Assembly (NCBI GenBank): GCA_030562195.1
Contig: CM060201.1
Span: 21,588,454-21,652,453, forward strand
Reading direction: 5' to 3'
DNA: 64,000 nucleotides
Source of the DNA: Nipponacmea schrenckii
Lineage: Eukaryota; Mollusca; Gastropoda; Lottiidae
The position numbers and the translations under genes are program-made. Position 1 is the first letter of the stretch. Each line of letters begins with the position of its first letter. Of this stretch, positions 12,751 through 24,422 are shown one piece after another. A model generated the notes under the pieces. It did no database searches and was not told the DNA's origin. It saw nothing but the letters and a program-made list of their open reading frames with translations.

Positions 12751-14524
12751 GCATCTTGGCATTATTCTAGATAGGAGTAGGAGTAAAGCCCCTTATCAAA
12801 GTTACAAATAAAACATACCTCATAACTTTCACATTAAAATACCATTCCATAGTCAAGGTAAAAAAACATACCTGTCAAAAGTTTTCTCTTTTAATCTTCG
12901 AATTATTTCCCTAGAGACCCAACGTCTCAAAAATTACCAGTCAGCTGGGTGGAGAACAATGATCTCTTAGTAAGGAACCTAACAATACAACCACTTGTAA
13001 TAGTGGGGCAAGAATATATCATGACTTCTGTCCCTTCGTTCAAAAAAACTTGTAAAATCTTGTAGAGGTTTACTGTCATAGCTACCATAATATTAAAATA
13101 ATGCAGCAAATTATGCCAAAAATTAATCAGCTTGCTAGTAATATTACATGTAAACCTTGGTATTTATGTGGATTTGGTTGTGATAATATTTTGGAGGTGA
13201 AAATTACTTTCAGATTTTGTTAATAGTTTGTTTAATTCATGACCATATGCTTTGAAGATTATGCCAAAATTGATTCAATTATTCAGCAAGTTTATATGAT
13301 TATCATGCTATTTTGGCAGGTTTGGTTGTACATTGTGATTTCGTTAATCTGACTTCATACCGAATAATCCTCGACAAATCTCTGCTAATCCCTGCTAATC
13401 CCTGCTAATCCTTTAGACCTAATTCATTAACCACAATACAGTTTATTCATAAATCATTCTAAGGTTGATTTGACTTGTTCCCATTCTCACCATGATTAAA
13501 GAGTAGGCCTAATATATTCTAGACTCTACCTTGACCCTTGTATTTTTCTCTAGGGGCATGCACCTGTAGGAAAAAGAAAGATTTTTTGTTTATTGGTGGG
13601 ACTAATTTCCATTCTCACCAAGAATAACTTAAGGAGATTTTAGTTTTGTACTTATCTGATTGGTTAATCATTAAAATTAAATTTAAATTTTGTTTTTTTA
13701 TCCAATCGGATCTGTTTTGCCTAAAATCGAGAATTTGATGAAATTTAATTTTTTCGAGAATAGGGTTTCTGTACAAAGCCTGTCTCTTGTATTTTCTCTA
13801 GGGGCATGTGACCAAAGAAATATTTATATGGGAGTGAGATCACAAGTTAGAAATTCAGCCTAGTTGACTTTGTCTGTCTGTGGTTATAAGAAGGGCATGC
13901 TACGTAACTAGGTCCTTTGTTATAAGCGGTCCTTATCCTGGAGATTAGGCGCGTCAATATAAACCAATTAAAATTCCTTTCAAAAATTAAACCACAGGAA
14001 AAATGGACATCAAAGCTCTGATACTGACCCACCTAGAGAAATCTTGTACAAGGAAATGACCAATATTATCTGATATAAAACCAATAAATCGTCAGGGGCT
14101 TTGTGTTGGCCTAGAAAGGTTTAACAATTCTCCAAAAACTCTGAGTTATAAATATTCATCATCCAATTGGGAATTTTCATGAGCTATATTTCAGGGCCTA
14201 CCACAGTAAAACAATTCTTTTCCTCTTCTAAATCTACGACCACTTACAGACTAGAGTTCAATGGCCTCCTATCGGCCCACCAAGAGATTTTTCTATTATA
14301 CCAGTAGTATGTACTAGGAAATGACCACTATAGAGGCACTATTTTAAGACAAGTGTAATGATATTTCCAGTCTTTATTTATAAACAATGCCAGGTCTATC
14401 ATAAATAAGATGTGTTTTTGTCGTCTGTACAGAATAATTGGCCATGGTCAAGATATAATATAAATATTGTGATTGGCAGAACGATACCTACACAGCCATT
14501 GTATTCTACTTGGGAGTTTAATAT
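12751..14524. other. Non-coding; possible MITE-like segment at 13605-13790
   Basis: No exon recognised. At 13605-13790 the sequence has the inner arms ctgattggttaa and atccaatcgga of the MITE-like family seen at 19.2, 44.9, 49.4, 54.3 and 55.1 kb, with weaker ends. The block tctctaggggcatg occurs at about 13549 and 13796. Confidence 0.4.
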
Positions 14525-14730
14525 CCTATTTCCTTGAGTTCTGAGACATTCTAGTCTACCTAGTTCTTGAACAAGTTTCTCCGAAAACAGAAATAATCTG
14601 GGGCTTTGATTTACAAACCAAAATCCTTATTCATAGAGGACTGCACCTTCCTATTTCCTTGAGATCTAAGACATTGCTGTCTACCTAGTTCTTGAACAAA
14701 TTCTAAAAACAGAAATAATTGGGCTTCTGA
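14525..14730. repeat. Tandem duplication of about 125 bp
   Basis: Two copies carry ccttgag.tct.agacatt, then gtctacctagttcttgaaca and aaaacagaaataat. First from about 14528, second from about 14655. Confidence 0.8.
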
Positions 14731-15139
14731 TCCTTTATAGAGGACTGTTCCTGAATTAATTTCGTTGTTTTGATTAATATCAAAAATTTATTAAACTTCA
14801 ATGATCAAAAAAAAACCCAAACAATCCAACTACCTTGGATATATTTTATCAAATCACTAACTGTCTAAAGAGCTGATTCTTTGATAAAATATCAGGAAGT
14901 GTACATGGCACCAGCCAAAACAATACTTTGATTTTCTGCTTTTTTCAATAAATTCCTGTGATTCCTGAGTTCAGGTTATTTAAAGAAAGATCTCTGGAGA
15001 AAAAACAATGAGAAATGGTTTTTGTTTCGGAGTGAAAGCTATTCTATAGCAAAACAGTTCCTGTAAAAATAGGCTTCAATCTCAAGTGCTATGTTTTGTT
15101 CATAACACATGTTAAGTGCAGACAGTCGACAGATTCACA

Positions 15140-15415
15140 AACCACATTTTATATCTTCAGTTTATCTTCCCAGTTATTATAAACTTCATACTTATACCTT
15201 GACTGTTATTGCCAACATCTTCACAATATCAACTATTACAGTTTCTTATACCCTGACTACAATAGCATCTTCTTATATCATATCTTCAAAATGCAAGTTA
15301 TTACAAACTTCATACTTATACCTTGACTGCAATAGCCACCTTACTTGTATCACATCTTTACAATATCAAGTTTTTACAAAGTACATCTCATACCTTGACT
15401 ACAATAACCACTTTT
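15140..15415. repeat. Degenerate tandem repeat, about 70 bp
   Basis: Four diverged copies with acttcatacttataccttga, ctacaatagc and atcttcacaatatcaa. The open frame through it (15109-15417) is a by-product of the repeat. Confidence 0.75.
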
Positions 15416-17114
15416 GATTGGATTGTAGCTCTAACCTCATCAGAAAGTCTGTAATCACGAAGCCAAAATGTTTACAACCTTCTGCAGAGAGCTCTGATTG
15501 GCTGTATTTACTGGCATACAACCAATCAAATCACTATATTTTGTGATACAAAAATGTTGCTAATGGAGTCAAAACAAAAAGTTTGTAATAGTTTAACATC
15601 GTGAAGATGAACCATGATGGTCTTATCAATTTCAGATATTGCTATAATTGTTTTAAGGATGTTTTTTTAACTTACCTTTTAGGCTATGTATATATATTCC
15701 AATGAATTCTGTGATCTTTCCGTTAACTAAGCAATCACAATTAGTAAATGGTTGTTTCAAATGGTCTGCCGTACTCTAACAAGATATTTAGCACAGTAAT
15801 AATTATTCAACCCAATAAATTGTGTAAGCGAACTTTCATATTTTAGGTTGATCTGATGTGAGCTTGGATAAAGATGGCCGCAGTATTTCTACAAGGATCT
15901 CAGAAACTGTAATCGTGTCCACGGAAATTTTATCTTCTGTCTGTATATCCTTGAAATTTGAACAGCGATTTTTTAAATAGATCTCAATATATTGAACAGC
16001 GTTTTCAATAAAATTGAATATTCAGAAACACAATCCACTTGAACTGAATAGAATCTTAAATATTGGCCACAATGAATTTGAAGAGAGCCGTTGATCTGTT
16101 ATTGTGTTATTCATGGAAGAAAATTAACAGTAGTACTTCTAAAGAGAGCTTAATGAATTTTATTTGTTTTTCCAATATCAGTTTTTCTGAACAGATTTCC
16201 AAATCGTGAATGAATTTACACTTAGTAAATTATAGATGAAAATTGAACATGATATTTTCAAAAAAATTTAATCAACGAAAATGTTGCAATGAGAATTTGA
16301 ATTGTTTTTCCAAGCTCATAGTATCATAATCTCTCATTTACAGATCTTCAGATGTCAAATTGTGTCAGATCATGGCAAATAATACACTCTTTCGAAACGG
16401 ATTTATAGATTTATATTTGTGTTGAATACCAATCACACTTCCTGTTTTAGAATATTATCTATACTTCAATTGTAACACAAAATATCAAAGTTCTGGAAGC
16501 GAACTTCCAACTAAGATATTCCTGATAATTATTTGATCACATGACACTCTTTACAATTATTCCTGAAAATTAAATAAGATGAATTTATTTTCGAAGCTTA
16601 TCACATATGTTCTTTTTAAAGCCCAACGTTTTTGAATTCTGTAAGCTTATTTTATACTTTTGACATGTGTTTCAGATATACCACCCTCATCAGGACCGCT
16701 CGATTTTCCTTAAATCCTATAAATTACTGATATTGGGTTAAAATTCCATTAATATCAATAAACAAAATTTCAAAAATACACGCAAGACAATTCTGTTAAT
16801 CAAAATCGCATCCAAATTATGACAAAATTGCAAGTAAAAGTTGTACTTGCTGAACAGGAGCTGGGAATCTTGTTAATTTTCCAAAGTAACATAGTGTTCA
16901 CTAACGATTACTAAAAGGAAGTATAATACTATAAAGAAACAGTCTTCCTCTATTAATATATTTCAATACACACTGGTATTGACTGATATTAACCCAGTCG
17001 TATTCCAAATAGAATCTCTACTTTATTCAACCATTATCTGACTGTATATTAACTTATGTTTTAATATAATAAATTACGGTACTTCTGTTGTACATCAATA
17101 TGATTGTAATATTC
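15416..17114. other. Non-coding, nothing recognised
   Basis: AT-rich sequence. Only a fragment near 16660-16705 (gtttcagatataccaccctc then atcaggaccgct) matches the dispersed atcctcatcaggacagct family found in DNAH10 introns. Confidence 0.45.
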
Positions 17115-17535
17115 ACTGTTTTTAGAACTTAAAACCTAACTCTGGAACATATATCCACTGTTTTTAGAACTTAAAACCTAACTCGGGAACATATATCCAC
17201 TGTTTTTAGAACTTAAAACCTAACTCTGGAACATATATCCACTGTTTTTAGAACTTAAAACCTAACTCTGGAACATATATCCACTGTTTTTAGAACTTAA
17301 AACCTAACTCTGGAACATATATCCACTGTTTTTAGAACTTAAAACCTAATTCTGGAACATATATCCACTGTTTTTAGAACTTAAAACCTAATTCTGGAAC
17401 ATATATCCACTGTTTTTAGAACTTAAAACCTAACTCTGGAACATATATCCACTGTTTTTAGAACTTAAAACCTAATTCTGGAACATATATCCACTGTTTT
17501 TAGAACTTAAAACCTAATTCTGGAATATACAAACC
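17115..17535. repeat. Minisatellite, 42-bp unit
   Basis: Ten almost identical copies: actgtttttagaacttaaaa, cctaactctggaacatatat, cc. Successive starts at 17115 and 17157 give 42 bp. Variation is mostly one site (ctctgg, ctcggg, ttctgg). Copies abut directly with no spacers. Confidence 0.97.
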
Positions 17536-17699
17536 TAATTTTCTAGTTTCTGTACATTTCCAGAGCAATATGAGATTTTGAAGGTATAGTGTTTTCCTAG
17601 GAATTCTTCTAAACTTTATTACATTTCAAATGTGATATTCACTGATTATTTTATTTAAGTGACTTAAAACCTTTAATTGTTTGAACCTTTTATGATGTC

Positions 17700-18040
17700 A
17701 CTTAGTTAAGTCGCTTCACTAGAATCAGTAAGTCCATATATCTAGTGACTCTTAATTTAATAACACTGCCTGTATGTATGAACACTTAAGTTTTATAACT
17801 TTCAAATTTGTATTGCCATATATCTAGTGTTTTTGTATATAACAGCACCTTCTATATGAGTTTGATAAACACTGAGTTAATATCGTTTGAATAAGTATAT
17901 CCATATATCTAGTAATTTTTAATTTATATTTTGTCTGTATGAGTATTTTAAACACTATTCTGAATTTATTAACACCTTCTGTGTGAACATGATGAACACT
18001 TAGTTAATAACTTTAGAAATATTATAGTCATACATCTAGT
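17700..18040. repeat. Diverged copies of the 60-kb array family
   Basis: Three or four decayed units with aacactgcctgtatgtatga, gataaacactgagttaatat and atatccatatatctagt. These correspond to the about 90-bp unit amplified at 60.1-61.1 kb. Confidence 0.65.
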
Positions 18041-18469
18041 AATTCTTCCACAGAACAGAAAAACGAAATATAAAGCAGTATTATATTCCTGATGAAAGTT
18101 TGAGAATCACATTGAAACTTTGAAAGTTATAAATAATTTAGAAGAAGCCTATTTATCCATAATAAGTGTAAAGTTATCAAATAAGTATTATATCCAAATA
18201 TCTGTAGTATACGAGTGATATTGCTAAGTATCCAGGGTATACGAGTATTATATCCCAATAACCATGGTATACGACGGTTGGCTATCTAACATACACTTCA
18301 GAATTTCACAAGTAAAAATATTCGATCAAGTCCAGCTTAATACCACTCTTTTCCTGAACTAGGCTAGACTCTGATAGATTCTTACTAAAATTCAATACAC
18401 AAGTTTCTGAGTGAGGAAAAATTAATACAGTCCAATATGTTACTTCATTGTTATATTCGTGTATTTATA

Positions 18470-19075
18470 TTGATATAGTTTAATGGATCTTACATCCTCT
18501 AGGTTGGCTTAATTCATTGTTATATTCGTGTATTTATATTGATATAGTTTAATGGATCTTACATCCTCTAGGTTGGCTTAATTCATTGTTATATTCGTGT
18601 ATTTATATTGGTATAGTTTAATAGATCTTACACCCTCTAGGTTGGCTATTAACATTTACACTTCGTGTATTTATTTCACTATAGTTTAAAAATCTTACAC
18701 CCTCTAGGTTGGCTTAATACATTCTTATATCCTGAACTATTGGCTAATTAATAGATCTTACACCCTCTAGGTTGGCTTAATTCAATAGTTATCTTACGTG
18801 TAGGAATTGATATATTAATAGATCTTACACCCTCTAGGTTGGCTTAATTCATTGTTATATTCGTGTATTTATATTGATATAGTTTAATGGATCTTACATC
18901 CTCTAGGTTGGCTTAATTCATTGTTATATTCGTGTATTTATATTGGTATAGTTTAATAGATCTTACACCCTCTAGGTTGGCTTATTAATAGATCTTACAC
19001 CCTCTAGGTTGGCTTATTACACAAAAGGTTGGCTTATTAATAGATCTTACACCCTCTAGGTTGGCTTATTACAGA
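18470..19075. repeat. Array carrying the inverted array-A core
   Basis: Units of about 69 bp (ttcattgttatattcgtgta, tttatattgatatagtttaa, tggatcttacatcc) each end in tctaggttggctta, the reverse complement of the core in the arrays at 1-1136 and 7318-7756. The 3' part shrinks to shorter units containing just the core and attaatagatc. Confidence 0.93.
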
Positions 19076-19244
19076 CTGTATACCTTCTCAGAATTGGTAG
19101 AAGTGAAATAGAAATGTTTGTGTTATTGGAGAAGAATAAATATGTACATATGAAAACTGTATATATATTGAATTATTGATGACTAATTATTAACAGATGT
19201 TAAGATAACATATTTTACAGTCCTGAATAGTCCAGGTTCAATGT

Positions 19245-19395
19245 CTAGGGACCTGTTTCACAAAATTTTACTTAAGATACAATCAAGATTTTAAGAAATC
19301 AGTAACCTGATTGGTTAAGAAAAACTCAATTTTAGTGATTGACCAATCTGACCATTGGAACACTAAAATTATCAGTTTTCATGAAACAGACTCCA
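19245..19395. mobile_element. MITE-like element with terminal inverted repeats
   Basis: Ends ggacctgtttcacaaaa and ttttcatgaaacagactcc are imperfect inverted repeats. Inside, ctgattggttaag and ttgaccaatctga form a second inverted pair. About 150 bp and non-coding. Related copies lie in four DNAH10 introns. Confidence 0.65.
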
Positions 19396-19899
19396 GTCCA
19401 GGATTAAGGATACAGTAGTACATATTAGACGCAAATCTTCTTCTTCGTGCTTCTTCTATTGTCTACGGTCTCATACCTTAAAAACATTTCCAGATAATGT
19501 ACCTCGGTTATTCGCCGCTCAACTCTAATCCTGTTCTATTCTCAATATTCATGCACGGTTAAGTTTTGATCTTTGTCTAGACTTTTTCAAGAGACTTCAA
19601 CAATCATGGCTACAATTTAGAAGAAATTTTTAACAAGACAATCATAGCAGACGTCCAAAATATGAAGAAATTCTGAAGATTTCCATGAAAGACAAACATG
19701 GCAGATGTCCTTAAAATCAAAGTGTTGCTATGACGTCAACATTCCATACAAACTTATATTGTTGTTTTTGGGTATAAAACTCTGCAGGTGCCGAAATAAA
19801 TCTGATATTTAAATAAACAGGGAAGCTGGAATTGGGGCAAAAAGTTTTGAATTTTGGCAGCACTTTTTGTAAAAATCAAAATTTGTCAAATTATTTGGT

Positions 19900-20372
19900 A
19901 AATTACACTTTTGGTTGAACTGTATTTACCAGACATGTCTGACTACAGCTCTAAATAGGATTGGTGAAACATGTCATTTGCATGGCAGTGGTACGGTCTT
20001 AACTGTGAACCTAATTTGTTATTCGTATGAAATTATTTCAACAAGTTTGACCAAGGACCAGCTGGTAGAAACAATCTTAAACTGTGAAACTAAGTTGTTA
20101 TCCTTGTAAAATCAATACCAAGAGGTTTGATCAAGGACCAGCTGGTAGAAAGGATCCTTGTGAACCTAAGTTGTTATCCTTGTAAAATCAATACCAAGAG
20201 GTTTGACCAAGGACCAGCTGGTAGAAAGGATCCTTTATTGAACTAAGTTGTTATCCCTGTAAATCATTCAAAAAAGTTTGACAAGGACCAGCTGTAGAAA
20301 GGATCCTTTTGAACTAAGTTGTTATCCTGTAAATATCAAAAAAGTTTGACCAAGGACCACTGGTAGAAAGGA
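19900..20372 (+). repeat. Tandem repeat G, unit about 70-76 bp
   Basis: Copies contain gtttgaccaaggaccagctg, gtagaaaggatccttgtgaa and ctaagttgttatccttgtaa. The last copies have lost single bases. The same unit occurs at 45.16-45.61 kb and 48.83-48.93 kb in DNAH10 introns. Confidence 0.9.
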
Positions 20373-20443
20373 TTTCTTTCTTTCTTTTTTCTTTTTCTTT
20401 ACTTTTTTTTCTTCTTTTTTCTCTCTTTCTTTCTTTCAGCTAT
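20373..20443. repeat. Polypyrimidine (TTTC) tract
   Basis: A T/C-only run with ttctttctttctttttt motifs directly follows repeat G. Confidence 0.9.
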
Positions 20444-21254
20444 AACTCAAGATAATGTATGACTAACAGTATGAGCTACAGATGTGAATTTATTTTTCAT
20501 TCTGTTTGAATGAAAAAGTCATAAAATTCTGTAAAATGATTAAAAATGGTGGTTTTATGTTGTTTTTATGACTGTGTTAATATTTTAAATCAAATTTACC
20601 GAGTTTTCTCGTGGCCAGGTTCACAGTTTATCAGAAATCAATGTGTTATGTTTATGAAATTAGATCAGAGGAAAACTTCGTAGAGTTTTAAAATCAATAC
20701 GGTTCAAATAACAGACTGGATAAATATAATGAAGACAAATTGCCAAATAATAAAATATACTGGAAATAATATGGACAAAATCTGAAATTAAATTGTAAAT
20801 AAGATGGCGTACGTGTGTACAGGTCAGGAAAATAAATTGGAAAATTTGCTTTAAAATATACCTTTGTTTCAAATTTGAAAAAAAAAATTGTTCATTTTTT
20901 CCCCTGGAATTTGGGTGTAAGAACATTAGAAGTCATGTAGAACTTCCACATTTTGAATTTCAATCTTGACTGCTGTCCCCCAATCAATTCAGTCTGCCCC
21001 CTATTTACTTCCAGAGTCTGGGGAAAGGTGCCACCACTGTTCTGTTATTGTCTTATCTAACATCATACAATCGAGGGAGCAGAAAGACAAGAGAAGAATG
21101 ACCCCCCAAGGCTGTGGAACTGTATTTAACCCCTGGGGAGTCAATAATCAGCTGGTCTAGAGGTTGATAAGACCGAATCTTTGTTTGATTAATTTCACTT
21201 GATTACATTCTAATATATTCTCTCTTAATTAATCTGACATTTTATCTTAGAATA

Positions 21255-21655
21255 TTCATACAGACCTGGTTATTTTATTCATTCATTTGTTTGTTCGTTC
21301 ATTCATTCTTCATTTCATTCATTCAGACAAATGTATGATCTTGAAAATACAGAGGACTTATCATTTTATTCATTCATTATGTTCATTTATTCATTTATTC
21401 CTTATGTTCATTTGGTTATTTGTTCCTTTCATTCACTTCATTCATTCTATATCATTCTTATATTTGTTCATCCATTATTTAAATCATTCATTCCATTTGT
21501 CTATACCATTTGTCCATTCATCATATTTGTTTGTCCATTTATTCATTTCATTCATTCATTTTTCATTTATTTCATTAATTCACTCTCAATTTGCCCAAAT
21601 ACATTTGTCCATTCATCAACCCTTTGTTCATTTATTCATTCAAGCTCTTTTGTTG
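21255..21655. repeat. Degenerate TTCA microsatellite
   Basis: Long stretch of ttcattcattca with ttcatttattca and tttgttcattt variants. Two overlapping Phe/His/Ser-rich open frames across it are artefacts of the repeat. Confidence 0.93.
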
Positions 21656-22029
21656 AGGAAATTATTTGATCATTGATTTTATGGTTCAATATGGCCTTAG
21701 AAAAAAAAATGAATTGCAGTATAAACAAACTTTCCCTTTACCACCTCCTTCATTTTATTTCTGTTTTTATTTCTCACCTACAACTTCTTGGGCATTGATT
21801 TCTTTCTATAACAGTTTTCTCTCAATTTTAGAGTTAAATTTAGTGTTTATCCATATTTTTTATCTAAAAGCTCAGTTAAATAAAACTGAAGGCAGATATT
21901 TTAAAATCAAACCATTTGGTAACGTTATAATGAAATCCCTCCTCGGCCTGTGCTTTTGTAATTTCAATTATATATTGTTTTTACAACCACTTTCATCTAA
22001 AACAATTATTTTACCCTCCAAGTTAGATC

Positions 22030-22600
22030 TTAATTTTGTTTTTATAAAATTCGCATCTTCTCCCTGCTCAAGGCTTTTCTAAATTATGTATGTGTATAAG
22101 GGACTCTGATATCATCAATTTACATCATTCTAATTTTCAATCAGACGTCAGTTGTTCCTTCAATTACTTTGAAACTAAGCATTTAGAAACCACAGATCTG
22201 ATTGAAAATTAGAATGTGTAAATTGTGTATCAGTGTCCCTGATAACATACAAAATTATAAACCTCTTTAAATCTCTTTAATAGAAGTCATGTTGTTCCTT
22301 GAATTACTAGAACTACAGACATTCTATTGAAAATAGAATGATGTAAATTGATGCTATCAGTGTCCCTGATCATCATCAATAATAAAAAACCTCTAATTTT
22401 TAATCAGAAGTTTAGTTTTTCAATTACGTGAACTAGCATTTGATTGAAAATAGAATGATGTAAATTGATGCTATCAGTGTCCCTGTATTAGAAAACTCTT
22501 TACAATCTCTTAATTAGTAAAAATTGAAGCAGGGAGAAGATGCAATCAGTGTTCCCAATACAACAAATTTAAAAAACTTCTTTACAATCTCTTTAACAGT
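22030..22600. repeat. Foldback structure built on repeat F
   Basis: An inverted copy of repeat F (tcatcaatttacatcattct, then aattttcaatcagacgtc) at about 22110-22160 faces several direct copies from 22185. The outer arms gcatcttctccctgctcaa (about 22047) and ttgaagcagggagaagatgc (about 22523) are also inverted, so the cluster is enclosed by terminal inverted repeats about 500 bp apart. Confidence 0.8.
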
Positions 22601-22954
22601 AGGTTAATCAACTAGTAGATATAGTAATATAAAAATACTTAAAACAAACCATCTGTATCATGACGACAGAATCAACAAAAAACCTTCCACAGAAGATTCC
22701 CATCAATTCGCTGAATGTTGCTGATGTTAACAAACGTAGTTACGATAACCACGATTAGATAGAAACTAAATAAACTTATAGAGCTCTTCATTTTAAAGAT
22801 AAAACTAGTCTATCATAATATTATTTTTAGGTTTTACACCCTCCGTGTCTGATATTGTACTATATGTTTCTGATATTTTGTGTCTTGATCCATGTAGTTC
22901 TGTCGGGGGAAACTTTGAAGACTTGGTTGGTTTGTAAATGTTCGCTGTTCAAAA
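22601..22954. other. Non-coding, nothing recognised
   Basis: AT-rich. One ttttacaccctccgtgtctg segment near 22834 partly resembles the inverted array-A core but is too diverged to call. Confidence 0.4.
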
Positions 22955-23290
22955 TAGTAGTGTTGGTAGATGCAAGTTATCCCTCCAGATCTGATATCCA
23001 ACTAGGTAGTTGTTGGTAGATGACAAGTTAATGTTCGCTTCCAACACTGATATCCAAACTAGGTAGTTGTTGGTAGATGACAAGTTAACGTTCGCTTCCA
23101 ACTAAGCTGATATCACAGAGTAGGTAGTTGTTGGTAGATGACAAATTAACGTACCTTTCAGTGGATGCTGATATCACAAACTAGGTAATTGTTGGTAGAT
23201 GACAAGTTAACGTTCACTTCCCAGTGGATGCTGATATCACAGCCTAGGTAGTTGTTGGTAGATGACAAGTTAACGCCCACTTCCTGCCAC
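22955..23290. repeat. Minisatellite, unit about 58-60 bp
   Basis: Five copies of taggtagttgttggtagatg, acaagttaacgttcgcttcc, then a variable end with tgctgatatcaca. Confidence 0.92.
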
Positions 23291-23299
23291 CATCACAGG

Positions 23300-24310
23300 G
23301 AAAGTCTCAACTCTATAACTGTCAAAGTTAGAACCAAAGACTATTACCAGTTGGCTGTTCTCAGATTTGTCTGGTAAATACAACCAGATCAAGGAGCCTG
23401 AATTGTTGAGATGACATTTCCCATCAAAATAGTCTCAACACTAAACTCAGGAAGTTGGAACTAAAGACTTCATTCAGTTGGCTGTGTGACTATTTGTCTG
23501 GTACAATTAATGTTCTTCTGAGTGAATCAAAAGTTTTTAATTGTTGAGGAAGTAAGGCATTGTTCCAGTGGGCTGTAATAATTTAGTCTCAAGGGAAATT
23601 AATTTAACGTCAAGTTGAACCAAAGACTCTACATTGGCTGTTGATTTGTTGTTACAACCAGTCAAGAACTCTGATTTGAATGAATTTACCAGCATGTCTA
23701 ATAAAGTCTAAAGGAAGTAAACATCATGTCTGGACTAAACTCTAGTTCATGATTTGGGTATTTTTCCAGTTGCTGTTGACAAGAATTATTGATTTGATTG
23801 TATTTAACAGTCATGTCTGACTAAAGTCTAGGAAGTAAGGCATTGTTAGAATGGGATTGATTGTATTTACCAGTCATGTCTGACTAGAACTCTAGCTGTG
23901 ATTTGATTGTATTTACAGTCATGTCTGACTAGAACTCTAGCTGTTGATTTGACTGTATTTACCAGTCATGTCTGACTAGAACTCTAGCTTGATTTGACTG
24001 TATTTACCAGTCATGTCTGACTAGAACTCTAGTCTGTTGATTTGACTGTATTTACCAGTCATGTCTGACTAGAACTCTAGTCTGTTGATTTGGTTGTATT
24101 TACCAGTCATGTCTGACTAGAACTCTAGCCTGCTGATTTGGTTGTATTTACCAGTCATGTCTGACTAGAACTCTAGTCTTGTTGTTGCCAGTCTGTTGTT
24201 GTAAGGGAAGTTGATTAGACTGTATTTACCAGTCATGTTTGATTTGGCTGTATATTTACTATTTCCGAATAGACCTCTAGACTGCTGATTTGGCTTTATT
24301 CACAAAACAG
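23300..24310 (+). repeat. Tandem repeat H, about 48-bp unit with decayed flanks
   Basis: From 23800 to 24190 regular units read gttgatttgactgtatttac, cagtcatgtctgactagaac, tctagtct. The 5' part (23300-23800) holds heavily decayed versions. A single unit lies next to repeat G in a DNAH10 intron at about 48753, so H and G appear to be parts of one longer dispersed element. Confidence 0.85.
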
Positions 24311-24422
24311 TTTTTGTTAGCAAGGGGTTTAGATCTAACTGTAATTGCCAGTCAATCACTGCTAACCATGGACACTTGAAATTTATTATAGACTGATTTT
24401 CTTTTTCATTTTATCGTTCTAG

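Noticed and set aside
17115..17535. CRISPR-like regular array
   Set aside because: Units are 42 bp and abut with no unique spacers, no cas genes are near, and the surrounding DNA is clearly animal.
21287..21676. Two overlapping Phe/His/Ser-rich open frames of 112-129 codons
   Set aside because: They are translations of the degenerate TTCA microsatellite in two frames. No splice sites or conserved motifs.
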